From: Acidobacteriota bacterium
GTDB taxonomy: Bacteria > Acidobacteriota > Terriglobia > Terriglobales > Acidobacteriaceae
Assembly: GCA_021851335.1 (NCBI GenBank)
Contig: JAJZEA010000027.1
Coordinates: 1-42,659 of the forward strand
DNA length: 42,659 nucleotides
Direction of reading: 5' to 3'
Below the pieces are notes generated by a model that searched no databases, was not told the origin of the DNA, and worked only from the letters and a program-made list of their open reading frames with translations. Position numbers and translations under genes: made by a program. This document shows positions 9,043-17,843 of this stretch, one piece after another. Position 1 is the first letter of the stretch. Every line of letters starts with the position of its first letter.

Positions 9043-9096
9043 CTTCAGGCACATTTTTACCCTGCCGAGGCAGGCGCTTCGATCCGGAGAGACTTC

Positions 9097-10311
9097 ATGG
9101 CAAAACTTTCTATTCGCGACCTTGACCTGGCAGGTAAACGCCTCTTCGTGCGCGTCGATTTCAACGTCCCGCTCACCGAGGACGGTTCCACCATCACCGA
9201 CGACACGCGCATCCGCGCCACCCTACCCACGCTTCGTTACGCGCTGGAGCACAATGCCTCGCTAGTACTCGCCTCGCACCTAGGCCGCCCCAAGGGCAAG
9301 CCAAATCCCAAATACTCACTGCGCCCGGTCGAAGCGCGCCTGCACGAGTTGCTCGCCGCCGAAATGGGCCGCAATGTTCCTGTCTTCTTCGCTTCGGACT
9401 GCGTCGGCGAACCGGCAACCTCAGCCGCCGCCGCGCTTCAGCCCGGCCAGGTGCTGCTGCTTGAAAATCTCCGCTTTCACGATGAAGAAGAAGCCAACGA
9501 CGCAGCCTTCAGCCAGCAGCTTGCCGTGCTGGCTCAGGTCTACGTCAATGACGCCTTCGGCTCGGCCCATCGCGCGCACGCCTCCACCGAAGGCATCACC
9601 CACTTCCTCCAACCCGCCGCCGCTGGGCTGTTGATGGAAAAGGAGCTGACCTACCTCGGCAAGGCTCTCGAATCGCCGGAAAAACCCTTCGTCGCCATCA
9701 TCGGCGGCTCAAAAATCTCCGGCAAAATCGACGTCGTCGACAACCTGCTCGAAAAGGTCGACACGCTCGTCATCGTTGGCGGTATGGCCTACACCTTCCA
9801 GCGCGCGCTGGGCGTCACCACCGGAAAATCCCTCGTCGAAGAAGATAAGATCGATGTAGCCCGCGAAGCGCTGGCCAAGGCCACGGCCAGGGGCGTTCAG
9901 CTTGTGCTGCCCGTCGATAACATCCTCGCCGACAGCTTCAGCCCCGACGCAAAAACTCAACCCTGGGATTCGTCCGTCAACTTTCCCGAAGACTGGCAGG
10001 GGCTTGACATCGGTCCGCGCACCGTCGAAAAGATCGCCACCATTGTCACCTCGGCTCGCACCATCCTGTGGAACGGCCCGGCAGGCGTCTTTGAGTTCCC
10101 CGCTTTCGCTGTCGGCACCAACGCCATCGCACGCGCCATCGCCGCCAACACCGCAGCCACCTCCATTATCGGCGGCGGTGACAGCGTGAGCGCGGTCAAC
10201 CAGGCTGGCGTCGCCGACAAGATGACTCACATCTCCACCGGCGGCGGAGCTAGTCTAGAGTTCCTCGAAGGCAAAAAACTACCCGGCATCGAAGCTCTCA
10301 CCGACAAATAA
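9097..10311 (+). CDS. pgk: Phosphoglycerate kinase
   Basis: Phosphoglycerate kinase, 404 aa, full length. It transfers phosphate from 1,3-bisphosphoglycerate to ADP in the cytosol. The N-terminal substrate-binding segment [17 protein letters not shown] contains the family signature; [38 protein letters not shown] and [20 protein letters not shown] follow in order. The C-terminal nucleotide site shows [15 protein letters not shown] and [11 protein letters not shown] with [23 protein letters not shown] precedes ATG 9097 by 5 bases. It follows gapA with a structured 187-base leader and is closed by a strong intrinsic terminator. Confidence 0.98.
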   Translation: MAKLSIRDLDLAGKRLFVRVDFNVPLTEDGSTITDDTRIRATLPTLRYALEHNASLVLASHLGRPKGKPNPKYSLRPVEARLHELLAAEMGRNVPVFFASDCVGEPATSAAAALQPGQVLLLENLRFHDEEEANDAAFSQQLAVLAQVYVNDAFGSAHRAHASTEGITHFLQPAAAGLLMEKELTYLGKALESPEKPFVAIIGGSKISGKIDVVDNLLEKVDTLVIVGGMAYTFQRALGVTTGKSLVEEDKIDVAREALAKATARGVQLVLPVDNILADSFSPDAKTQPWDSSVNFPEDWQGLDIGPRTVEKIATIVTSARTILWNGPAGVFEFPAFAVGTNAIARAIAANTAATSIIGGGDSVSAVNQAGVADKMTHISTGGGASLEFLEGKKLPGIEALTDK

Positions 10312-10322
10312 ACCCCACCTAC

Positions 10323-10374
10323 ATTCATGCGCAGCCTTTCTCCCGCTGCGCATGAATTGTATCTTTTCTTTTCC
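10323..10374 (+). terminator. Intrinsic terminator of gapA-pgk
   Basis: ATTCATGCGCAGC (10323-10335) and GCTGCGCATGAAT (10345-10357) form a perfect 13-bp stem with a 9-base loop, followed by a T-rich tail ending near 10374 (ATCTTTTCTTTTCC). It starts 12 bases after the pgk stop. Confidence 0.85.
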
Positions 10375-10470
10375 ATCTGCATTTTTCGATCGCTGCATTA
10401 CAATTCTGTCATTACCCCTGACTCGAGTAGATGATCCCCGCACATCTGCAGCCTGAGAGGATTTGCAGTC

Positions 10471-11733
10471 TTGTCTTTTGCTCCTTCCGCTTCCACTGCG
10501 CAGTCGACTCCCGTGACTGCACCATCGATCCTGCTCTTTGCTACCACTTGGTGGCCACTTTCCACGCGACTGGCTCTCCGACTGATCCAGCTCGGAGCCT
10601 CTGTTTCAGCGCTTGTTCCACGCCATCACATGATGCTGGCCGTGCCTGAACTTGCCTCTCTTCACACCCTCCGCCCTTTCACCCTTCTCCCATCCATACG
10701 CCAGGCCGTACTCTCTTCCAAGCCAGATCTCATCGTTCCTGCCGACGATACCGCGGTCCTACTGCTGCATGATTTTGCACAACAATATTCGGAGTTTTCC
10801 CCGCTGATCGAACGCTCGCTCGGTTCGTCGCGTCACTTTTCGCTGCTTCGAAGCCGCAGGCAATTTCTGACGCTGGCGGAGTCGCTCGGCATTCCATGCC
10901 CACTGACGTCAAAGATTGAATCCTCGGCGAGGATCAACGCCATCGAAGCTGCGAATACGTTTCCCACTGTGCTGAAATATGACGGCACTAGTGGCGGCTA
11001 CGGTGTCGTTCTAGCGCGCAACCCCGATCAGCTTCAACTCGGCTACAGAATGCTGAAACGCCACCGTCTGCCTCTGCGCAACCTCAAGCGTTTTCTCATC
11101 GACGCCGACGTAACCGCCCTGCATCGACCACTCGCCCTTCCTCCGGATGAGATCACTCTCCAGTCCTTCATTCCCGGCGCATCGGCCAATGGACTGTTTG
11201 TTGCGCAGCGTGGACAAATTCTCGCACACATCCAAGTGCGAGTCGTCCGCGCACTCTCAGAAACCGGAGCCGCTGTCGTTGTCGATCGCATCCAACATTC
11301 TGCCATTCTCGACGCAGCGCAAAAGATCGCATCCCGGCTTGAGCTTTCAGGCTTTTTCGGGCTGGATTTCATTCTCCACGCTGAAACCGGTGAACCATTT
11401 CTGCTCGAAATCAACCCGCGGGCGACACAGCTTTGCCACATCCCGCTTGACCCGGAGCAAAGCGCTTTTGCCACGCTGGCCGATGCCATCTACTTTGCTG
11501 CCAGCGGCAATATCCCGCAGCAGCAGCTTCCTCCGCTCCCCATCCATGCTCGCTTCGCTTTTTTCCCTCAGGCGCTTACGCTTCCCTCCGATGATCCAGC
11601 CCTTGCAACAGCGACCATAGATCGCCCCGACAACCCGGCGATTGTCGTCGAAATGGAGCGCCATGTCTGGCCTCAGCGGCGTTCTTGGTTGCTGCTCTAT
11701 AACCGCATTGTGCACCCCATCCATCAGCGTTGA
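10471..11733 (+). CDS. ATP-grasp domain protein (unknown ligase)
   Basis: Protein of 420 aa with an ATP-grasp fold of the carbamoyl-phosphate-synthase-like type. The N-terminal Rossmann-like part (about 19-110) begins SILLFATTWWPLSTRLALRLI and includes PDLIVPADD. The ATP-grasp core has FPTVLKYDGTSGGYGV (glycine-rich phosphate loop) near 167-182, a central IPGASANGLFVAQRG, and GFFGLDFILHAETGEPFLLEINPRATQ, which supplies the metal-binding acidic residues and Asn. This family ligates a carboxylate to an amine or thiol; no substrate can be read from the sequence. The start is TTG 10471, chosen because GAGAGG ends 10 bases upstream. It is convergent with the exopolysaccharide operon and might act on it, for instance by amidating sugar carboxylates, but that is only a guess from position. 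Confidence 0.75.
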   Translation: MSFAPSASTAQSTPVTAPSILLFATTWWPLSTRLALRLIQLGASVSALVPRHHMMLAVPELASLHTLRPFTLLPSIRQAVLSSKPDLIVPADDTAVLLLHDFAQQYSEFSPLIERSLGSSRHFSLLRSRRQFLTLAESLGIPCPLTSKIESSARINAIEAANTFPTVLKYDGTSGGYGVVLARNPDQLQLGYRMLKRHRLPLRNLKRFLIDADVTALHRPLALPPDEITLQSFIPGASANGLFVAQRGQILAHIQVRVVRALSETGAAVVVDRIQHSAILDAAQKIASRLELSGFFGLDFILHAETGEPFLLEINPRATQLCHIPLDPEQSAFATLADAIYFAASGNIPQQQLPPLPIHARFAFFPQALTLPSDDPALATATIDRPDNPAIVVEMERHVWPQRRSWLLLYNRIVHPIHQR

Positions 11734-11802
11734 AGCAGCATCAGAGCGGCTACACTCGACCGATTCGATGCCAGGACACCTTCTTTCTCCACGAAAGGAC
11801 AA

Positions 11803-11834
11803 CCTCGCGTTATTGCGAGGACGTACACACTGAT
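11803..11834 (+). terminator. Weak hairpin after the ATP-grasp gene
   Basis: CCTCGC (11803-11808) and GCGAGG (11815-11820) pair around a 6-base loop; a loosely T-rich stretch (GATTTTGTTTTAAT) follows some bases later. It lies between two convergent genes, so it could stop transcription from the left. Confidence 0.3.
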
Positions 11835-11840
11835 TTTGTT

Positions 11841-13937
11841 TTAATCAGCAATCTGTCCGGCATCGTTCACGGAGCGACTTGACTTTGCTCTAGGATCCTT
11901 GCCAATCAGCCGCGATATCCGCGCGTCCTGCTTCAACTGCCTCCGCGCCCGTTCGTCCAGAGTGCGTAATCGTTCCGCCTCCCGCGCATTCACATACGTC
12001 AACTTCAGGCTCGTCAGTAGAAATCCAGCCAGCTTCACCGGCATCTTTTGCAGGACATCTGTAACCGTCTGCAATTCCTCGCGACGCGTCACGCCCGACT
12101 GCACCACCATCAGCACCACGTCACTGAAGCGCGCCAGATACTCCGTCTCTCCGGAAAGCAAAAACGGCGCACACACCACGGCCAGACATCGTTCCGTTCT
12201 CGTCTCCTCGCTAAAGTTTGTCGCAGCTTCTTCAAAGGAACGCATAGGGATATCCTTCCCATTTCCATCCGACTCGGAATCACTGATCCGCGCCCACTCC
12301 CACCCCGTATGTACACTTCGCTGGCAGCTTTGGAGCCGTGCGGCAACATCCTCCAATACCGTCTCCTCTGCCACTCCCAGAAGTAAAAATCTGCGAGCAT
12401 CTCGGCTTCTTCTCACATCCTCGAGCGCTGCCACAACGCGCAGCATCGTCTGTTCCTGGAACCGCTCGGAGACTTCCGCATCATCCGCCATTACGACCAG
12501 CGGCTTCGCTCCGGTCACCTCTTCCATATCCTCGCTCACATAGATCAGCGGATCGAGTCGGTTGCGCACAACCGCCGCGCCAATCCCCAGCGCCGCAAAG
12601 AAGATCACCAATGCTACCGCTTCCAGCAGTGTCTTCGAAGTATCCGGCTTGATCGGTGCTACTGCTTCTGCAGCAGTGTGAATCCCATTCGGCGCTTCGA
12701 GTTGCAGCATCTGGTCATGCATCTGCTCATCGAGCATTCCATACCGCTTCTGCAGTCGTTCAATCTCCGCGCTCAATCCGTTCGCCCGTTGCAGAAACTG
12801 AGTTGAATCCCCGGCTGCCACCGTCGCTCGCGACAGCTCCGCGCTCAGTTTTTCCACCTCATCTTCAGTCGTCTTCACCTCGCCGTCCAGCTTTTTGCCG
12901 ATCCGTTCACGAGCCGATGCCTCCAGCTTTTGCGTCACCTCGTCGATCGCCTTATCCAGTTGTTGCAGCTCAATCGCGTCCTGCTTATACAGTGGATGAA
13001 GCAGCGTCAGCCCGGCCATCTGCGCGATCAGCGCGCTGCGACGCTGATACAGTCCCGTCTTCAGGCTGATCAGCCCCGGATCGCTTTGCGCCTGGTTTTC
13101 CGTGTCGCCAATATACGCCCCGCTCTGCGCCGACATTAGTTGCGCCACAGCCAGATCATGTGCGCTCCGCGCCTTTGCCAGCTCCGTCCTCAAATCAGAA
13201 ACTTCCTGGTCATACGGATCGGGTGTGTTGGCTGAAATCGTCCCCACTCCAAGCTGCCGATTCACTCCAACGAGCTGCTGCTGATCGCTCGCCAGTAGTG
13301 TCTCCACGCGTCTCTGCTCCTCCTGCAGCAAATGGATCCGCGTTGACGCTCCATACTCTTCCTGTCGGCCTTGATTCTGCAGATAGCTCTCCGTCACAGC
13401 GTTGGCGATTCGCGCAGCCAGTTCAGCCGTCGAAGCCTGTGCTTTCACGGCAATCTGATAGCTGTTGCCATCCCGAGCGGCAGTAAACGAATGCAACAGC
13501 CTCTGCTCGGCGATCTGATCGTTTTCCTTCGCGCGCTGCCATCCCGTCCCGCGCAGCCGCTTCAGCGCGCCAACCAGCACATCCTGCCGTGTAAACGCAT
13601 TGATCTGCTCCTGGATATGCATCTCATACGTCGGCGAGTCATACGGCCAATTGGGAATCCCATTCGGCAGAATCCGCTGTGGAGATGGAGGCACATACAG
13701 CATCGCCGTCGCGGAATACACTGGCTTACGATACAACACAAACGCAACTGCGAGCACACATCCGGCAATTGCAAATCCCACCACCCAGCGCCTGCGCATT
13801 CGCAGCGCGCGTCGCAGCCGCAATCGAATCAGAGGCTGCTCCCCCACTGGCTCACGATTCAGATCGGCTCCGGAGATGACGCCGCCAATGCTCCGTGAAG
13901 AGATCGGCTCCGTCGATGTCGTCCGCGCGTCGCTCAT
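11841..13937 (-). CDS. Wzz/GumC-like polysaccharide co-polymerase with degenerate BY-kinase-like domain
   Basis: Polysaccharide co-polymerase of 698 aa. After a cytosolic tail, TM1 spans about 51-69. A Wzz-type periplasmic domain starts with KPVYSATAMLYVPP. Long helices with coiled-coil character cover about 190-410, and TM2 is at about 437-457. The cytosolic C-terminus (about 475-645) has the layout of a tyrosine-kinase (CpsD/BY-kinase) domain: FQEQTMLRVVAALEDVRRSRDARRFLLLG at the first strand and RCLAVVCAPFLLSGETEYLARFSDVVLMVV at the Walker A'/B place. The P-loop itself is replaced by GVAEETVLED, the Walker B aspartate is missing and there is no terminal tyrosine cluster, so it should not bind ATP. 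It is the last gene of the six-gene operon and its ATG overlaps the exporter stop (13934-13937). Confidence 0.85.
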   Translation of the reverse strand: MSDARTTSTEPISSRSIGGVISGADLNREPVGEQPLIRLRLRRALRMRRRWVVGFAIAGCVLAVAFVLYRKPVYSATAMLYVPPSPQRILPNGIPNWPYDSPTYEMHIQEQINAFTRQDVLVGALKRLRGTGWQRAKENDQIAEQRLLHSFTAARDGNSYQIAVKAQASTAELAARIANAVTESYLQNQGRQEEYGASTRIHLLQEEQRRVETLLASDQQQLVGVNRQLGVGTISANTPDPYDQEVSDLRTELAKARSAHDLAVAQLMSAQSGAYIGDTENQAQSDPGLISLKTGLYQRRSALIAQMAGLTLLHPLYKQDAIELQQLDKAIDEVTQKLEASARERIGKKLDGEVKTTEDEVEKLSAELSRATVAAGDSTQFLQRANGLSAEIERLQKRYGMLDEQMHDQMLQLEAPNGIHTAAEAVAPIKPDTSKTLLEAVALVIFFAALGIGAAVVRNRLDPLIYVSEDMEEVTGAKPLVVMADDAEVSERFQEQTMLRVVAALEDVRRSRDARRFLLLGVAEETVLEDVAARLQSCQRSVHTGWEWARISDSESDGNGKDIPMRSFEEAATNFSEETRTERCLAVVCAPFLLSGETEYLARFSDVVLMVVQSGVTRREELQTVTDVLQKMPVKLAGFLLTSLKLTYVNAREAERLRTLDERARRQLKQDARISRLIGKDPRAKSSRSVNDAGQIAD

Positions 13938-14971
13938 GGATGATAGGTCAGAAATACCAGAGTCCCCAGGTCCGTGATGCCGCCAAATTGCTGCAGAATG
14001 TATCCGATCTTTGCCACACCTGTCTCCGGCACGTAGAGAATACTTCCCTCATGCAACAAGGGTATCGGGTGATTCGTTGCACGTTTCATGTCCTTGAACG
14101 CAACCACATGCTGCGCCTTGGTCTCTGGGTCAAAGATATGCACCTTCGGATTCCCGCCCGCTGCCGGCGTCAAACCACCTGCCTGCGCAATAACCTCGGC
14201 AATCGTCGATTCATCCGTCACCGGAATTGCGCCGGGATGCGTGACTTGACCCAGCACCGTCACATACCGTTGATCCGGACTGGGCACAAAGACCACATCA
14301 CCGCGTCTCAGCCGCAGATCGGCCAGACTGTTACCCGTCTCCACCAGCTTTTTCACATTCACCCATACCATCCGGTCGCCGCCGCGAAAAACCTCACACC
14401 GCTCCGGCAGGTCCTGCGTCTTGTTCACCAGATTGTTGCCGCCAGCGGTCAGCGTTCCACCCCCGGCCAGCGCCGCCAGCAACGTCGGCGGGCCGTCAAA
14501 CGTGATCTCTCCAGGATGCTGCACCGCACCCAGCAGCAGCACGCGATTCGATGCATACCGCGTCACCACAATGGAAACCGAAGGCTCAACATAATAACGC
14601 CGGAGCTGCGATTCGATCGCCGCCTCGGCCTCACGTCGCGTCAATCCAGCCACTTTGATCTCGCCCGGCAACGTCATCGTGATCCGTCCATCCGGACCCA
14701 CCGATTCCTTGCGAGCCAGCTCCGGCCGGCCCGTTACATCAATCTCCAGCTCGTCGCCCGCGTCCAGCCGATACTCGTCCTCCGGCCCTGCTTCAAACGC
14801 GCTCAACAACGCATCCACGCTCGGCGTCTCGCTTACGCTTACCTTGCCGGAATCCGTCGGCAGAGTCTGCACATCGGCACTTTGCGCCTCGACCGCAAGC
14901 GCAGCCATTGACGCCCACAGCATTAGCATCGCTACCCGTAGCCAAACCCCAGGAAACCGCACTCTGCGCAT
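13934..14971 (-). CDS. Wza-like polysaccharide export protein (Poly_export/SLBB)
   Basis: Outer-membrane/periplasmic export protein, 345 aa. It has an N-terminal signal peptide (MRRVRFPGVWLRVAMLMLWASMAALAVEAQ), a Poly_export domain (about 64-140, EYRLDAGDELEIDVTGRPELARK through YYVEPSVSIVVTRY) and two SLBB-like segments (RVLLLGAVQHPGEITF and RYVTVLGQVTHPGAIPV). There is no lipobox cysteine after the signal peptide, unlike E. coli Wza, so it is probably not a lipoprotein. The start was set at the ATG 5 bases after the flippase stop; the same frame runs much further upstream only because it is an antisense-free shadow of the flippase gene. It lies in the operon flippase - exporter - co-polymerase and should form the exit channel for the polysaccharide. 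Confidence 0.88.
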   Translation of the reverse strand: MRRVRFPGVWLRVAMLMLWASMAALAVEAQSADVQTLPTDSGKVSVSETPSVDALLSAFEAGPEDEYRLDAGDELEIDVTGRPELARKESVGPDGRITMTLPGEIKVAGLTRREAEAAIESQLRRYYVEPSVSIVVTRYASNRVLLLGAVQHPGEITFDGPPTLLAALAGGGTLTAGGNNLVNKTQDLPERCEVFRGGDRMVWVNVKKLVETGNSLADLRLRRGDVVFVPSPDQRYVTVLGQVTHPGAIPVTDESTIAEVIAQAGGLTPAAGGNPKVHIFDPETKAQHVVAFKDMKRATNHPIPLLHEGSILYVPETGVAKIGYILQQFGGITDLGTLVFLTYHP

Positions 14972-14976
14972 GAGCC

Positions 14977-16641
14977 TCACTCCGCCGTCGCTCGCGCGAA
15001 TTGCAGCCAACGGCTGGCCAACCTCGGAATTCCCAGCACCTGCTGCTTCTCCTTTGCGTTCAACGCGCTTCCATACAGTAGAGCCACCATCATGGCTCCA
15101 TGCACCAAACCTGTAACAAGCACCACGCCCGCGCCAGTCCAGCGACCCAGTCGCCCAGTCGCCCACCACACCGGACCCGTCAGCAGAGCGGCAGAAAGGT
15201 ACGGCACACAACCCGGAAGCAATACCTGCTTCCAATAGTCGCCTGCCTTCAGTCGCAGTACAAAGATCACGCGCGTCATCAGGACACACGACGAACACAC
15301 CGTGGCCGCTGCCACCGCCACGCCGATTCCGAGTGTTGTCCATGAATGAAAGTATAGATAGGAAAGAGGCACCGTGACCGCAAGAAAAATCAAGTTGGGA
15401 ATTGAATAGTAAAACTCCTCCCATACCATACCCATCCCACGCAAAATCGACGTTCCCGGCCCCGTCAGCATGTGAAACTGCAACGACACGCTGAAGACAA
15501 AAAACAACTTCGTCAGCACATCCGGCATGGGCATCTTCGCGCCTAACCATACGTGCAGGATCGGATACGTCCACATCGCCATCATCGAGCAGAAATACGC
15601 CGTGCACAGATTGGAATAGCGCGCGCCTCGCACATAAAATCCACCCAGATTCCTCTGTTTTGACTCCGCCTCCGAAGACGCCTCCAGATGCGACGCAGCC
15701 GGCAGAAACGCCGCAAAAAACGCCATCGGTATGCTGGAAAACGACTGCGGCCACTTCTTCGCAAAATCCATCAGACCTGCCGCGCTCACATTCACCAGCA
15801 GCAGAGCCAGCATCCGCTCGATCGAATTGATCATCGTCGTCAGCAGACTTTGAAACTGAACCAGCCCGCCAAAGTGAATCACCGTCTTCAGCGCAGATCT
15901 CCGCGCCAGCCGCGGAGAAAGTCGGAGCCAAGGCAACTTTCGCCAAGCCCACCACATCTTCAGCCCGTCTTCGATCACCGTCCGCGCCAGATACGCCTCC
16001 GCCAATCCGCGAATGCCGCGACCGCCACCCACCAGCACCACAATCAGCACAAACTCCGCCAGAAATCCTGCCGTCCAGAAGTACTGGTTCGCGGCAATCT
16101 CCTGCATTCCGTTCAACGTATCCGAAAACACATTCAGTGAAATCGAAGCCAGAAATATCCCGACCACAATCAGCACGGCTTCCTTGCCGTCGGCGGCGTG
16201 CGAAGCAGGAAGGTGCAGCATCTCCGCCACTCCGCTCCAGCCCAGCCAGATTGCCAGATACAGCGCCGAACACAACGGCACAGTGATCGACAGCCCCGTT
16301 GAAAGCAGCGTATTCGCTTTGTCGTACTCGTGCCGCGCATGGTACTCCGCGACGTACTTGATGTACACGTTGGATATACCCAGTGTCGAAAGCCCCAGAT
16401 ACGACACCAGCAGAAAGATCGTCGTCCACAAGCCATAGGCTTCCAGCCCGATCCGCGCCAGCACAAACGGCGGAATGCCTACGCGCGTAATCATGTACAG
16501 CGCACGCGCCACAATCGTTGTTGCCACGTTCTTCCGCAGCCGCGGAGGATCGCTCCTGCTGACCATCTTCCGCTCGGTTTCCTGCTGACCTGTCGCCGAT
16601 TTTCCAGCGCCCGCTGGCTGCAACTCTTCAGCTTCCATCAT
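14977..16641 (-). CDS. Wzx-like polysaccharide flippase (MOP superfamily)
   Basis: Integral membrane protein of 554 aa with about 12-14 hydrophobic segments, starting at VATTIVARALYMITRVGIPPFVLARIG. The overall pattern (repeated blocks such as GLWTTIFLLVSYLGLSTLGISNVYIKYVAEYHAR and the central LLTTMINSIERMLALLLV) fits MOP-superfamily polysaccharide translocases, which move undecaprenyl-linked repeat units across the inner membrane. The first about 35 residues are hydrophilic and contain a charged stretch before TM1. Its 5' end overlaps the upstream GT2 gene by 14 bases, and the exporter gene starts 5 bases after its stop, so it is central in the operon. The lipid-linked substrate is unknown. 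Confidence 0.85.
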   Translation of the reverse strand: MMEAEELQPAGAGKSATGQQETERKMVSRSDPPRLRKNVATTIVARALYMITRVGIPPFVLARIGLEAYGLWTTIFLLVSYLGLSTLGISNVYIKYVAEYHARHEYDKANTLLSTGLSITVPLCSALYLAIWLGWSGVAEMLHLPASHAADGKEAVLIVVGIFLASISLNVFSDTLNGMQEIAANQYFWTAGFLAEFVLIVVLVGGGRGIRGLAEAYLARTVIEDGLKMWWAWRKLPWLRLSPRLARRSALKTVIHFGGLVQFQSLLTTMINSIERMLALLLVNVSAAGLMDFAKKWPQSFSSIPMAFFAAFLPAASHLEASSEAESKQRNLGGFYVRGARYSNLCTAYFCSMMAMWTYPILHVWLGAKMPMPDVLTKLFFVFSVSLQFHMLTGPGTSILRGMGMVWEEFYYSIPNLIFLAVTVPLSYLYFHSWTTLGIGVAVAAATVCSSCVLMTRVIFVLRLKAGDYWKQVLLPGCVPYLSAALLTGPVWWATGRLGRWTGAGVVLVTGLVHGAMMVALLYGSALNAKEKQQVLGIPRLASRWLQFARATAE

Positions 16642-17836
16642 GCGTGCGTTCCCGTCCCGTTCTCACCCACATCACGCGTCTTTCCGCCTGCGCCACGATC
16701 CGTGGAGTCAGCATCAACTTTCGCAACACAAGCGCTGGCGCTGCTCCCAGAGCAAGCCACTCTCTCACCGGCTCTGCGCCCATCTGCGCCGCAGTCGCCA
16801 CATACAATCCGCCAATCCCCAGACACACCAGCCCATATTCCCTGCTCCAGACCACCGGCAACGCCACACTCAACAACGCCACAGCCACGCCCAGGGAAAA
16901 AGGCAGACTCAGCACCGCCAGCAGCGCTTCACTAGCGCGCAGATTTCCACGCAACACTGCGCGCAGTAGTCGTGGCCCGACGCTCCACGCCACGCGCAGC
17001 CGACCACCCTCCCACCGTGTCTCCTGGCTATCGTGCGCAGCCATTGTCTCGGCCAACCCGGCCGTCACTCGCGCCGTATCCACCCACCGCACCACACATC
17101 CCTGTGCTACCAGTTCCGCATGGTGCTCCAGATCCTCTGCAATGCTCCGCGCTTCATATGGCACACGCTCCAGCAGCGAGGCCCGCAGCGCAAACCCATT
17201 CCCAAAGATGCCGCACGATAATCCCAGAGCCGCGCGACCACGTCCTCGAACCACATTCATCCCCCGAAAAGCCAGCATCCGTAGCCGCCGCGGATGGCTG
17301 ACCGATGCTCCCTCGCGCGCCGTCTGCTCATAGCGGCACTGCAACGCCTCCGCACCCAACGCCATTGCATCCTGCATGGCAGCCACAAAATTCAAGCTCA
17401 CCGTCGAATCCGCATCAACCACCGCGAACGCTGAGCAACCCTGCCCTCGCGCAAATGCAAATCCTGCTCGCAGTGCTGCTGACTTGCCATCGCGGCCATC
17501 ATCATTCAACTCGATAACATGGGCCGCTGCCGCCCTCGCTGCTGCCGCCGTTCCATCGGTGCAGTTGTGCGCAACGACAAAGATCCTCGCTCGATCCCCC
17601 CCGCACGCCTTCGCCGAAGCCGTCACAGACTCGACCGCCTGCCCAATCATCGACTCTTCATTGTGCGCAGGAATCACCACACCCAGCAGCCCATTCCGGC
17701 GACGATTTTCGCTGCTCCGCTTTGACCGCACAGCGGCTATCGCATTGCCCGCCAATACCAGCGTCAAATCGGCAAAAAGCGGCAGATTCAGCACGCATGC
17801 TGTTCCTGCCACCATCTCCCACACCGTACTCAGCAT
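16628..17836 (-). CDS. Processive-type GT2 glycosyltransferase with membrane segments
   Basis: GT2 enzyme of 402 aa. An N-terminal hydrophobic segment (LNLPLFADLTLVLAGNAIAAV) precedes the catalytic domain: GVVIPAHNEESMIGQAVESV, FVVAHNCTDGT, VVDADSTVSLNF (DxD-type), SIAEDLEHHAELV (catalytic ED) and QETRWEGGR (QxxRW). The QxxRW motif is the hallmark of processive synthases such as BcsA, HasA and PgaC. Two to three C-terminal hydrophobic segments (about 300-375) follow. The protein sits in the cytoplasmic membrane. It is the third gene of the operon, 7 bases after the ligase/polymerase gene, and overlaps the flippase gene by 14 bases. A synthase-like motif set inside a Wzx/Wzy-type locus is unusual, but non-processive relatives with QxxRW exist. 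Confidence 0.85.
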   Translation of the reverse strand: MLSTVWEMVAGTACVLNLPLFADLTLVLAGNAIAAVRSKRSSENRRRNGLLGVVIPAHNEESMIGQAVESVTASAKACGGDRARIFVVAHNCTDGTAAAARAAAAHVIELNDDGRDGKSAALRAGFAFARGQGCSAFAVVDADSTVSLNFVAAMQDAMALGAEALQCRYEQTAREGASVSHPRRLRMLAFRGMNVVRGRGRAALGLSCGIFGNGFALRASLLERVPYEARSIAEDLEHHAELVAQGCVVRWVDTARVTAGLAETMAAHDSQETRWEGGRLRVAWSVGPRLLRAVLRGNLRASEALLAVLSLPFSLGVAVALLSVALPVVWSREYGLVCLGIGGLYVATAAQMGAEPVREWLALGAAPALVLRKLMLTPRIVAQAERRVMWVRTGRERTHDGS

Positions 17837-17843
17837 CGAGGCC

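Noticed and set aside
13934..16429. One 831-codon frame covering both the exporter and the flippase region
   Set aside because: Only the last 346 codons match the export family; the upstream part is a frame-shifted shadow of the flippase, so the true start is the ATG just after the flippase stop.
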